Of a stretch of 10,322 bases of DNA, positions 1 through 6,410 are shown piece by piece. This DNA comes from an uncultured Anaerovibrio sp. (GTDB taxonomy: Bacteria; Bacillota; Negativicutes; Selenomonadales; Selenomonadaceae). How positions within the stretch are numbered: the stretch's first letter is position 1; each line of letters opens with the position of its first letter. The notes under the pieces were generated by a model. That model searched no databases, had not been told where the DNA came from, and saw only the letters and a list, made by a program, of their open reading frames with translations. The stretch covers positions 1 to 10,322 of the forward strand of contig CACZYN010000042.1 in the NCBI GenBank assembly GCA_902785445.1, read 5' to 3'. The position numbers were made by a program, and so were the translations under genes.

Positions 1-1223
1 AGCTCTGGCTCATCAATTCGGTAACCATGTAACTTAATCATGCTGTCCTGACGGCCTATGTAGTATATTAAGTCACCTTCAACAAAAACAAGATCCCCAG
101 TCCGATAACCATATATTCCAGAAGGTTCCTGCCAATAGGCTTTTAACGATTGCTCCTCGTTTTTATAATAGCCTCTACTAGCACTTTTAGTAACTACAGA
201 TAATTCACCAACTTCTCGGCCGTCCACAGTAGTAGGGTTTTCTAATTTCATCTCCCCATCAGCCAATAAATAACCTATCGGTAATGATTTTTCATCCTCT
301 ACCATTTCCTTGGTAATTGACACCGCAGTGAGCAATACCGTGCACTCTGTTGGCCCATAGCCATTGACGACCTCAATAGCTTCAAATCTGGACCACAAAT
401 CTCTGACGAGCTTCTTTTGTAATGCCTCACCCGCCAGAATTACCAAGGATAAATTCGGTAATGTTGCACTGGAAAAACGGCTATCATGACAACATATATC
501 TATAAATGCTGGTGTAGAAGTCCATACCTTTATATCACTATTTTCCAAATATGGAATTAATTCCGCTGGATTTGCGGCCATTTCCTTATCTACACAACAC
601 AGCGAATTACCCGCCGGCAAATAAATATAGAGCATTATATCTGATACATCGAAGGAATAAGATACCTGATTTAAAACACTATACTTGTCATTTTCTAAAT
701 GACAATAAGCTTCAAACCAATCCGTAAAGTTTATCAGATTCCCTTTGCTAATTGGGACACCCTTAGGTTCGCCAGTACTACCGCTGGTAAACAGGATATA
801 ACAAATATCATCGTCTTTAACCCATAAATTTTTATCGCTATTAGCGATTTTTTTGCTATATATTTCCTTTAATTCTGACTGAGTTATTTCCACCCGACCA
901 AAGCCACTTTCGTCAGAAAAATTGACGATTAAATCCGCCTCACATATGTCAGCAATCTTATTCAGTCGTGCTACTGGATACAAAGTATCCACTGGTACAT
1001 ATGGTATGCCAACTTTTAGGGCTGCGTGCATGCAAGGTATTATATCTATTTCCTTGTTGCCATAAATCACCAGCGGATGCTTGTTATAACCATTATTCAA
1101 CAAATACTGGGCAATGCATTCCGAGCGCTGCCACAACTCTTTAAAACTTATATTTTCATCTCTATAAATTATAGCTGTTGCCTCATCGTTTTTTCGTTCT
1201 TCCAGGGCATCTAAAAGCCACAT
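1..1223 (-). CDS. dltA: DltA-like amino-acid adenylating enzyme (D-alanine--carrier protein ligase family), 3' end cut by window
   Basis: The product is a member of the ANL adenylation superfamily. It would activate an amino acid with ATP and load it onto a carrier-protein phosphopantetheine in the cytoplasm. The 407 visible residues carry the A3 P-loop FTSGSTGEPKG (145-155), the substrate-site stretch beginning SFDVSD (190-195), VWTSTPAF (233-240), the A5 motif NGYGPTE (287-293), YRTGD (373-377) and GRQDSMIKLHGYRID (390-404). VWTSTP and IKLHGYR are typical of DltA rather than of general NRPS domains. DltA is about 500 residues, so roughly 100 are missing, including the A10 lysine. I start at the ATG at 1223, because GGAGGA (1231-1236) lies 7 nt upstream; the ATG at 1229 is only 1 nt from it. 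The residue where DltA has Cys (LFCGE) is Ala here (ILAGE, 262-266). The gene is AT-rich compared with the core. The rest of any dlt-like operon would lie beyond the left edge. A free-standing NRPS-type adenylation enzyme for another amino acid is the main alternative. Confidence 0.82.
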   Translation of the reverse strand, partial: MWLLDALEERKNDEATAIIYRDENISFKELWQRSECIAQYLLNNGYNKHPLVIYGNKEIDIIPCMHAALKVGIPYVPVDTLYPVARLNKIADICEADLIVNFSDESGFGRVEITQSELKEIYSKKIANSDKNLWVKDDDICYILFTSGSTGEPKGVPISKGNLINFTDWFEAYCHLENDKYSVLNQVSYSFDVSDIMLYIYLPAGNSLCCVDKEMAANPAELIPYLENSDIKVWTSTPAFIDICCHDSRFSSATLPNLSLVILAGEALQKKLVRDLWSRFEAIEVVNGYGPTECTVLLTAVSITKEMVEDEKSLPIGYLLADGEMKLENPTTVDGREVGELSVVTKSASRGYYKNEEQSLKAYWQEPSGIYGYRTGDLVFVEGDLIYYIGRQDSMIKLHGYRIDEPE

Positions 1224-1281
1224 GACCATTTCCTCCGCTCAATAATAGTTAAGCTAATTTTACTTGTGGATAACCCTGTAA

Positions 1282-1310
1282 ATTATATCAGAAGAGTCCC
1301 CCCCCCGCAA
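1282..1310 (-). promoter_or_regulatory. Promoter candidate of the DltA-like gene, with a G-tract in its spacer
   Basis: Read on the minus strand, a perfect -10 TATAAT (1282-1287) is preceded by TG one base upstream, making an extended -10 (TGATATAAT). A weak -35 TTGCGG lies at 1305-1310, with a 17-nt spacer. Transcription would start near 1275 and give a leader of about 50 nt before the ATG at 1223. The first seven spacer bases and the last two bases of the -35 form a run of nine G. TTGTCT, 22 nt upstream of the -10, is an alternative -35 whose spacing would become 17 if five G were lost. The extended -10 may reduce dependence on the -35. Confidence 0.6.
1298..1306 (-). repeat. Homopolymeric tract of nine G (C on the + strand)
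   Basis: Nine consecutive C are seen on the + strand, the longest such run I noticed in the window, lying between the promoter elements of the DltA-like gene. Runs of this length can slip during replication, and here slippage would change the spacing of the -35 and -10. Confidence 0.9.
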
Positions 1311-1408
1311 GACAAATGTACCTCAAATCGCCATCTTCCCTAGCCTTGTTATGATAAGCTTATTGGGAGGTATTATATATATTTTTTAACGTTCGTTCGT
1401 CTTGCGGG
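1304..1408. repeat. Perfect 10-bp inverted repeat with 85-bp interior
   Basis: CCCGCAAGAC (1304-1313) and its exact reverse complement GTCTTGCGGG (1399-1408) bound an AT-rich interior with no ORF of note. The left arm overlaps the G-tract and the -35 region of the DltA-like gene's promoter. I see no target-site duplication outside the arms, so a miniature transposable element is only one possibility; paired protein-binding half-sites or chance are others. Confidence 0.5.
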
Positions 1409-1415
1409 AGAAAGC

Positions 1416-1445
1416 AAAAAGGAACTCAAATTTGAGTTCCTTTTT
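1416..1445 (-). terminator. Palindromic terminator after the AlbA_2/GHKL gene
   Basis: This is a perfect 30-bp palindrome: an A-tract, GGAACTCAAA, its exact reverse complement, then a T-tract. In RNA it folds into a GGAACUC stem with A/U flanks and ends in U5. It begins 51 bp past the stop of the AlbA_2/GHKL gene, as expected for an intrinsic terminator, and its symmetry would let it work in both directions. It matches the stem found after the chemoreceptor gene almost exactly. Confidence 0.75.
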
Positions 1446-1496
1446 AGATGATATTTTAGTTATTTAAAAATTGAATTTTCTCTGGACGCTTTGACT

Positions 1497-2957
1497 TTAC
1501 TCACTATAAAACAACTGATTAGGGCTCTTTGGTTTATCAGGAATCGTCATTTTTATTATTCCTCTCTCCACCAATGGCATCACATGTGTCTGAATTGCGT
1601 AAGTTACGGATCTTAAACCTAAAAATTCACATATTTCCTGCCGATTTCTAGGAGTTTTACAGAACAAGACAAGCTCATTGTTTTCTCCTTTATCTCCCCC
1701 TTCAATTGAGCTATTCTTCATAGCTGTCACATTTTGCCCATACTTGTATAATTTAACAACAAAGCAACCTCTCTCATCCAAAAATTTAGGTTGTGGCAAG
1801 CCATATGCTTTCATTGTCCTCCTAATAGTAGGTATTCCAGAATAACGGTTTTCTGTAATATTTAATGTTTCCAACTCAGAAGCAATAACTGGATTTCTGG
1901 TATCAGGCTGCACTTTTCCCAATTGATCAACTTTTATCCTACCATACAATCCACCAGGACTTTTTATTTCTATTCTATCGTCATACATCACAACTTGTAT
2001 AGGCATCCCTTCTGTATGGATACTATAATCGCGATGCACCAGTGCATTTAGGACAGCTTCCCTAATTGCAGTGATTGGGTAATCCGTTCTATCTTCTCTT
2101 TTTCCTGTCTCAGAATCTATAATTGTTTTTTTACGCATATTTCTATTTACAAATTGTATAGCACCATCTAACATTTCTGATATGTTACCTTCTATGCGCT
2201 GATTATCTATAAAACGTTCTCCTTGACTACCGACATCCCCCATATCAGTACCTGGAACAACAGTAGCAATAATACATAATTGAGGAAAATATGCCTGGGG
2301 ATATGGACTGAAATTCATGACTGTACTTAATGTTATTCCACCATTTCTCTTTACACTCATCAACTCATATATTTCATTCTCATGTAACGCTGCCAAATGG
2401 GGCTTATTTTTTTTCAACAAATCAATATATTCAGCCAACTGCTCCTGATTTAATGACGCAAAAGTTGCCCTTTCAATCACTCTAATATCATCTTGGTATT
2501 TTTTTCTGTAGGCCTCATAACTATATATCTCATATTCAGTCATGGGCTCGTCGCTATCTCCCACCCGGATAAATGATCCTTTTAGCCTACCCTTTCCCTT
2601 ATAGAAAACAGGTCTTTCTGTTATATCTGCTCCTGGTATTTCGGCCGACAAAAACACTTTGTTGTTCTTCTCTACCACAGTAAATAAAGGTCTTACCGCA
2701 GGTTCCATCTGCAAACATTGTTCATTTATTTTTTTCTGTAAATCCTGTGGATTATATACACCCAGCTCTTTGAAGTTCTGGCTTTCATCAACGCCAAAAA
2801 TAATAATTCCGCCTTCATCCTGGTTTGAAAAACTTGACAACGTATCATATAAGCGTTTTGGACACCCATTTCCCGCACTCTTGACTTCCAATGTGGAGGT
2901 TTCACATTTAAGGTTTTGTAATAACTCTAACTTTTCATATAATTCTTCAGTTGTCAT
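1497..2957 (-). CDS. AlbA_2 (Schlafen-type) / GHKL ATPase-like putative transcriptional regulator, 486 aa
   Basis: The layout is that of the large family of putative regulators with an N-terminal AlbA_2 domain and a C-terminal HATPase_c_4 domain; their function is mostly unknown. The AlbA_2-like part spans about 20-140, with LEVKSA (23-28), GGIIIFGVDE (49-58) and SFIRVGD (128-134). The GHKL-like part spans about 290-405, with an N-box-like stretch REAVLNALVHRDYS (299-312) and DDRIEIKSPGGLYG (326-339). A winged-helix-like end (about 433-486) has TPRNRQEICEFLGL. Together these suggest a nucleotide-sensing DNA-binding protein. I start at the ATG at 2957 because GGGGAGGG (2965-2972) sits 7 nt before it and a good promoter lies at 2983-3011; the longer in-frame reading to 3014 would start upstream of that promoter. 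The gene is AT-rich, is monocistronic with hairpins on both sides, and has no obvious partner. A role in defence is conceivable but nothing beside it supports that. Confidence 0.85.
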   Translation of the reverse strand: MTTEELYEKLELLQNLKCETSTLEVKSAGNGCPKRLYDTLSSFSNQDEGGIIIFGVDESQNFKELGVYNPQDLQKKINEQCLQMEPAVRPLFTVVEKNNKVFLSAEIPGADITERPVFYKGKGRLKGSFIRVGDSDEPMTEYEIYSYEAYRKKYQDDIRVIERATFASLNQEQLAEYIDLLKKNKPHLAALHENEIYELMSVKRNGGITLSTVMNFSPYPQAYFPQLCIIATVVPGTDMGDVGSQGERFIDNQRIEGNISEMLDGAIQFVNRNMRKKTIIDSETGKREDRTDYPITAIREAVLNALVHRDYSIHTEGMPIQVVMYDDRIEIKSPGGLYGRIKVDQLGKVQPDTRNPVIASELETLNITENRYSGIPTIRRTMKAYGLPQPKFLDERGCFVVKLYKYGQNVTAMKNSSIEGGDKGENNELVLFCKTPRNRQEICEFLGLRSVTYAIQTHVMPLVERGIIKMTIPDKPKSPNQLFYSE

Positions 2958-2982
2958 TTGAGTTCCCTCCCCTTTTTTTAAC

Positions 2983-3011
2983 ATTTTATCGCCATTTTTA
3001 AGTTTAGTCAA
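2983..3011 (-). promoter_or_regulatory. Sigma-70-type promoter of the AlbA_2/GHKL gene
   Basis: On the minus strand, -35 TTGACT (3006-3011), a 17-nt spacer and -10 TAAAAT (2983-2988) are all present. Transcription would start near 2976 and leave a leader of only about 20 nt. This is the best promoter match in the window and fixes the start of the gene at 2957. The leader carries GGAACTCAAA (2957-2966), the same ten bases as an arm of the terminator palindrome at 1416-1445. Confidence 0.75.
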
Positions 3012-3038
3012 CAACGTTAAATTATTTTATAGAAACTA

Positions 3039-3070
3039 AAAAAGGAACTCAAACAATTGAGTTCCTTTTT
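3039..3070 (-). terminator. Intrinsic terminator after the chemoreceptor gene
   Basis: The stem is GGAACTCAA (3044-3052) paired with TTGAGTTCC (3057-3065), with a 4-nt loop and A5/T5 extensions. It lies 30 bp past the chemoreceptor stop and just upstream of the next promoter. It is nested in a second perfect inverted repeat, AACTAAAAAAG (3034-3044) with CTTTTTTAGTT (3076-3086), so the U-tract can pair with either of two A-rich segments. Symmetry suggests bidirectional use. Confidence 0.8.
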
Positions 3071-3099
3071 AAATACTTTTTTAGTTGACGAGCTATTAT

Positions 3100-4803
3100 T
3101 TAAAACTTAAATCTTCTCAAAACGCTCTGGACATCCTGGGCCAGTTTGGCCAAGGCATCGGAGGCGGAGGCAATCTCTTCGGCAGATGCAGACTGCTGCT
3201 CCGTAGCAGCGGATACGGACTGCATCTCGTCAGCCACCTTGCGGGCACCGCTGTCAATCTGACCCATTTCATGGGTAACGCCCTCAGCCTGCTGGGCAAC
3301 TTCCTGAACCCCCTCGGACATGTGGCTGACCTTCTCGGAAACCTGGTTAACAATCTCAGCGATTTCCTCAAATACCTTGCTAAGTCCTTCCACAGATTTG
3401 GTGCCTTCCATAACAGCATCATTACCCTTGGTCATGGCATCCACAGCCTTGCTGGTATCATTCTGAATACCGCTGATCAGCTGGGCAATCTGCTGAGCAG
3501 CATCACCGGACTGTTCGGCCAGTTTCCTAACTTCCTCAGCTACAACGGCAAATCCACGGCCCTGCTCACCAGCCCGGGCAGCCTCGATAGCTGCATTGAG
3601 AGCCAACAGGTTGGTCTGGCCAGCCAAATCAGAAATAGTATCAACAATGGCGCCAATCTCGTTGGAACGCTCACCTAATTTATCTACCAAATCGGAAGCA
3701 TACTGGGAGCTTTCCCGTACAGTATAAATCTGCTGAACGGAACGATTAACTTCGCTGGTACCAGCAGTGGCCTTATTGGAGGCCTGCAAGGAACTGGAGG
3801 CCACTTCCTCGGCTTCCCGGCTGATATTTTCTACAGAATGACTAATCTTCTTAACCTCAGTGGTACCCTTATCCACAGCGGTCTGCTGTCCGGCTACCAC
3901 ATCAGCAGCACCAGTTACCGACTGGGCAACGGATACAGCTGCATCAGCGGACTGCATGGAGCTGGCAGTGAGCTCCTCGGAGGCGGAAGCAATCTGCTCC
4001 GCACTCTTGGATACTTCATTAAGGAAGCCATTTACGGACTTAGCCATATCAGCCAGGGCCCGTTCCACATCACCAAATTCGTCCCCCCGACGAGTAACCT
4101 GCCCGTTGGCAACGAAGTTACCGCTCTTCAAACGATAGCAGGTATCAATCATGTCACTCAATGGAGTCTTAATAGCCTTGATGATAACAAAGCTTACCAC
4201 CAACAATAACACCAAGCAGGCCACAATACAGATAACCATGGCATTAATTGCCGAGGCACTGGCTTCCTTATTGGCCTCATTTACCGCTGCAGCCTCAGCA
4301 ATAGCATCTTCGCTCATTCCCTTAAGCTGATCACGAAGAACGACTGTATCCTGCTTACCAGCCCGATTGTATTCCGCAGTACCTGCCTCAGAGCCGTTGG
4401 CCTTAACAGCAGCAATAACTGCTGGCAAGGAAACCTTGAACTTCTCCCAGCTCTTTTTGGTCTCATTAAACTTGGCCACGCTTTCTGGCTTATCCTTTAT
4501 CTTCTCGCCATAAGCCTCCAAAGCTTCATCAAAATTCTTAATATCCTTGGCCTGAGTCTTCATAACCTCATCGGCCCGCACCGGATCAGCTATAGCCTGC
4601 ATGGAACGAACCTGGATGGTCCGCATGGTTTCAGTAGCTTCACCAATGAGATTTACACACTGCAATTCCCGCTCATACAGAAAATTCAGTGCCTCTGCTT
4701 CAGCATTAATAGAGGAATATCCTCTATAGCCCACAAACAGCATACCGATAGCACTGATAGCCACCAATATCAAGATTTTTGCTGTCACTTTCAAATCATT
4801 CAT
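3100..4803 (-). CDS. Methyl-accepting chemotaxis protein, 567 aa
   Basis: This is a transmembrane chemoreceptor that would signal to CheA/CheW at the inner membrane. Residues, counted from the ATG at 4803: a short basic start, TM1 about 9-27, an extracytoplasmic ligand-binding region about 28-187 of the four-helix-bundle type, TM2 about 188-210, HAMP about 209-260, then the long coiled-coil signalling domain. The hairpin tip is canonical: DLAGQTNLLALNAAIEAARA starts at 392 and runs on through GEQGRGFAVVAEEVRKLAEQ. Q/E-rich helices that could hold methylation sites flank it. The protein ends in VLRRFKF without a CheR-tethering pentapeptide. An in-frame ATG at 4812 would add three residues, but its G-rich tract is only 2 nt away, so I prefer 4803; this is not certain. 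The phosphofructokinase-like gene ends 54 bp upstream. The ligand cannot be read from the sequence. Confidence 0.95.
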   Translation of the reverse strand: MNDLKVTAKILILVAISAIGMLFVGYRGYSSINAEAEALNFLYERELQCVNLIGEATETMRTIQVRSMQAIADPVRADEVMKTQAKDIKNFDEALEAYGEKIKDKPESVAKFNETKKSWEKFKVSLPAVIAAVKANGSEAGTAEYNRAGKQDTVVLRDQLKGMSEDAIAEAAAVNEANKEASASAINAMVICIVACLVLLLVVSFVIIKAIKTPLSDMIDTCYRLKSGNFVANGQVTRRGDEFGDVERALADMAKSVNGFLNEVSKSAEQIASASEELTASSMQSADAAVSVAQSVTGAADVVAGQQTAVDKGTTEVKKISHSVENISREAEEVASSSLQASNKATAGTSEVNRSVQQIYTVRESSQYASDLVDKLGERSNEIGAIVDTISDLAGQTNLLALNAAIEAARAGEQGRGFAVVAEEVRKLAEQSGDAAQQIAQLISGIQNDTSKAVDAMTKGNDAVMEGTKSVEGLSKVFEEIAEIVNQVSEKVSHMSEGVQEVAQQAEGVTHEMGQIDSGARKVADEMQSVSAATEQQSASAEEIASASDALAKLAQDVQSVLRRFKF

Positions 4804-4836
4804 ACGCCCCATTGCCCCCCGTAAGAAATAGTTTTA

Positions 4837-4866
4837 TATATATTTTGTATTGTAAATTTATGCCAA
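4837..4866 (-). promoter_or_regulatory. Possible promoter of the chemoreceptor gene
   Basis: On the minus strand, TTGGCA (4861-4866) is followed after 18 nt by TATATA (4837-4842). The -35 overlaps the last codons of the phosphofructokinase-like gene. No terminator separates the two genes, so co-transcription is also possible. The surrounding AT-richness makes a chance -10 likely. Confidence 0.4.
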
Positions 4867-5820
4867 AACTTTTGCAAGTCGAATGAATTCCGTATCTAAA
4901 GTTTTGCGGTTGTTAGTGGCCTCATCAATTGGAATTTCTACCACTACACCAGTATCAAAGCCCACGACGATATCTTTTTTCCCTTCCGCCATGGCAAGCA
5001 CCGCCTTCTCCCCCAAAAGGCTGGCATTGATACGATCGGAAACTGTAGGTGAACCACCCCGCTGAATATGACCAAGAATGGTAACCCGGGTATCAATTTC
5101 CGTCTTTTCCTGAATCTGCTTACCCAACTCCGTGGCAGAAGCGGCACCCTCAGCCACTACCAACAGACTGTACCGCTTGCCAGCCGCGTAATCAGCCCGG
5201 ATTTCCTCACAAATTTGGTCGATATTGAACTTGGTTTCCGGTACTAATACATATTCTGCCCCGCCGGCAATTCCCGCCGTCATGGCCAACCATCCAGAAG
5301 TCTTTCCCATAACTTCAATGAGTACAATGCGCCGATGAGCACTGGCAGTATCCCGGAGCTTATTAATGGCATCTACCACCGTATTGGCTGCTGTATCGGA
5401 ACCAATGGTGTAATCCGTACCCCAAACATCATTTTCAATGGTTCCCGGAATACCAATTACCGGCATCCCGAATTCCTGGCTCATGGTAGCGGCCCCCTTG
5501 ATGCTGCCACTGCCGCCGATAACAATCAGGCCTTCGATGCCATGCTTTTTCAGGTTTTCATAGCCCTGCTTGCGTCCTTCCTCTTCAAAAAATTCACCAC
5601 TGCGGGCTATTCCCAAGAAGGTACCTCCCCGCTGAATCATGTCCCCTACACTGCGGGTATTTAATTCTTGGATTTCATCGGCGATAAGTCCCCGATAACC
5701 ATTTCGGACGCCCCAAATATGCAAATTGTTATGGATGGCTGTCCGAACTATCGAGCGAATGCAGGCGTTCATGCCGGGACAGTCATTGCCACTGGTCAAT
5801 ACTGCTATATTCTTTATCAT
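4858..5820 (-). CDS. 6-phosphofructokinase-family protein (PfkA type) with altered active site, 320 aa
   Basis: The fold and length match bacterial PfkA (about 320 aa), which phosphorylates fructose 6-phosphate with ATP. Many landmarks are kept: GYRGL (41-45), GGTFLGIAR (65-73), substrate-site R164, VMGK (170-173), E224, R245, and GHIQRGGSP (250-258) with H251 and R254. Effector-site arginines in NACIRSIVR are kept too. Three active-site motifs differ from E. coli PfkA. SGGDAPG is SGNDCPG (10-16). GGDGS is GGSGS (102-106), so the Mg2+-binding Asp is Ser104. TIDND is TIEND (127-131), so the catalytic Asp is Glu129. R171 of the E. coli enzyme is Lys173. It lacks the GGDDS and PKTIDN signatures of PPi-dependent enzymes. 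I start at the ATG at 5820, preceded by a G6 tract 6 nt upstream; a TTG at 5823 is less likely. It may be a lineage variant that works, or a regulatory paralogue. Confidence 0.88.
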   Translation of the reverse strand: MIKNIAVLTSGNDCPGMNACIRSIVRTAIHNNLHIWGVRNGYRGLIADEIQELNTRSVGDMIQRGGTFLGIARSGEFFEEEGRKQGYENLKKHGIEGLIVIGGSGSIKGAATMSQEFGMPVIGIPGTIENDVWGTDYTIGSDTAANTVVDAINKLRDTASAHRRIVLIEVMGKTSGWLAMTAGIAGGAEYVLVPETKFNIDQICEEIRADYAAGKRYSLLVVAEGAASATELGKQIQEKTEIDTRVTILGHIQRGGSPTVSDRINASLLGEKAVLAMAEGKKDIVVGFDTGVVVEIPIDEATNNRKTLDTEFIRLAKVLA

Positions 5821-5884
5821 CAAAATCCCCCCTATACTTAATGTATTAGAAATGCTTAATTATGAAATTCCCTTCGGGTGGAAC

Positions 5885-5925
5885 CTCACCCGCCCTTCGG
5901 GCACCCTCCCCAGAGGGGAGGGCAT
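5885..5925. repeat. Double-hairpin repeat, copy A (downstream of smpB)
   Basis: Two hairpins stand in a row. GCCC-TTC-GGGC (5892-5902) is followed by CCCTCCCC-AGA-GGGGAGGG (5904-5922), both inside the shared frame ACCTCAYCCG...GCAT. It begins 6 bp past the smpB stop. A partial extra hairpin (CCCTTCGGG at 5870-5878 and GGGTG/CACCC) lies next to it. There is no U-tract, so it is not a classic terminator. It resembles dispersed palindromic repeats common in Firmicutes genomes. Confidence 0.8.
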
Positions 5926-5930
5926 TGCCA

Positions 5931-6398
5931 TTATCCTCTGCCCCTTAAGTCCCGCTCTACGTCACGACGCACGGCCTTATCCTTCAGGTCCTGCCGTTTG
6001 TCATAATTATGTTTACCACTAGCCAAAGCAATTTCAATTTTCGCTTTACCCTTAACAAAGTATATTTTCAACGGAACTATGGTAAAACCCTTCTCACGGG
6101 TCTTACTAAATAATTTTATTATTTCTGATTTATGCATCAAAAGCTTGCGGGGACGGCGTTCGTCGTGATTAAAAATATTTCCGTGATCATAGGGGCTTAT
6201 GTGCATATTCACAATAAATATTTCCCCATTTTTGATTTCCCCATAACTGTCCTTTAGGTTGGCCCGGCCTTCCCGCAGGGATTTTACCTCTGTTCCCTGC
6301 AAAACCAATCCAGCCTCATAGGTGTCATGAATAAAATAATCATGGCGGGCCTTACGGTTTTCGCAAACTATTTTAATGCCTTCGTTTTTTCTTCCCAT
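5931..6398 (-). CDS. smpB: SsrA-binding protein SmpB, 155 aa
   Basis: SmpB binds tmRNA and brings it to stalled ribosomes for trans-translation. The family motifs are in order: NRKARHDYFI (14-23), GTEVKSLREGRANL (35-48), NHDERRPRKLL (77-87), and the basic C-terminal tail GKHNYDKRQDLKDKAVRRDV (128-147), which enters the mRNA channel. Length is normal for the family. I start at the ATG at 6398 (MGRKNEG), since all homology begins there; the open frame extends to 6455 only by reading through a hairpin repeat. The best Shine-Dalgarno, GAGG in GGATGAGGT, lies 11 nt upstream and belongs to that repeat. rnr lies 122 bp upstream, as in the conserved Firmicutes operon. The ssrA gene, often next in that operon, is not seen here. 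Confidence 0.96.
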   Translation of the reverse strand: MGRKNEGIKIVCENRKARHDYFIHDTYEAGLVLQGTEVKSLREGRANLKDSYGEIKNGEIFIVNMHISPYDHGNIFNHDERRPRKLLMHKSEIIKLFSKTREKGFTIVPLKIYFVKGKAKIEIALASGKHNYDKRQDLKDKAVRRDVERDLRGRG

Positions 6399-6410
6399 GT
6401 TTATTGATAC

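Noticed and set aside
1026..1214. 62-codon open frame on the + strand
   Set aside because: It overlaps the start of the DltA-like gene in antisense and shows no ribosome site or family features.
1265..1273. Perfect DnaA box (TTATCCACA on the minus strand) in the leader of the DltA-like gene
   Set aside because: A second perfect copy occurs inside the chemoreceptor coding region (3869-3877), there is no cluster of boxes, and no dnaA or dnaN lies nearby. One or two hits in 10 kb can be chance.
1497..2957. AlbA_2/GHKL gene as part of an anti-phage defence system
   Set aside because: Schlafen-type domains appear in some defence loci, but no nuclease, helicase, methylase or toxin gene lies next to it here. 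The domain layout alone fits a regulator as well.
3085..3678. 197-codon open frame on the + strand opposite the chemoreceptor gene
   Set aside because: It lies wholly antisense to a well-supported gene, has no Shine-Dalgarno I can defend, and its composition follows from the reverse of the receptor's codon pattern.
5876..5922. Double-hairpin repeat as a small CRISPR or an intrinsic terminator
   Set aside because: There are only two copies 0.5 kb apart separated by a gene, with no spacers, and neither copy is followed by a T-tract on the gene strand.
5821..5930. tmRNA (ssrA) or a dedicated promoter in the gap after smpB
   Set aside because: The gap is too short for tmRNA and shows none of its features. 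No -35/-10 pair for the phosphofructokinase-like gene was convincing; the gap mainly holds the double-hairpin repeat.
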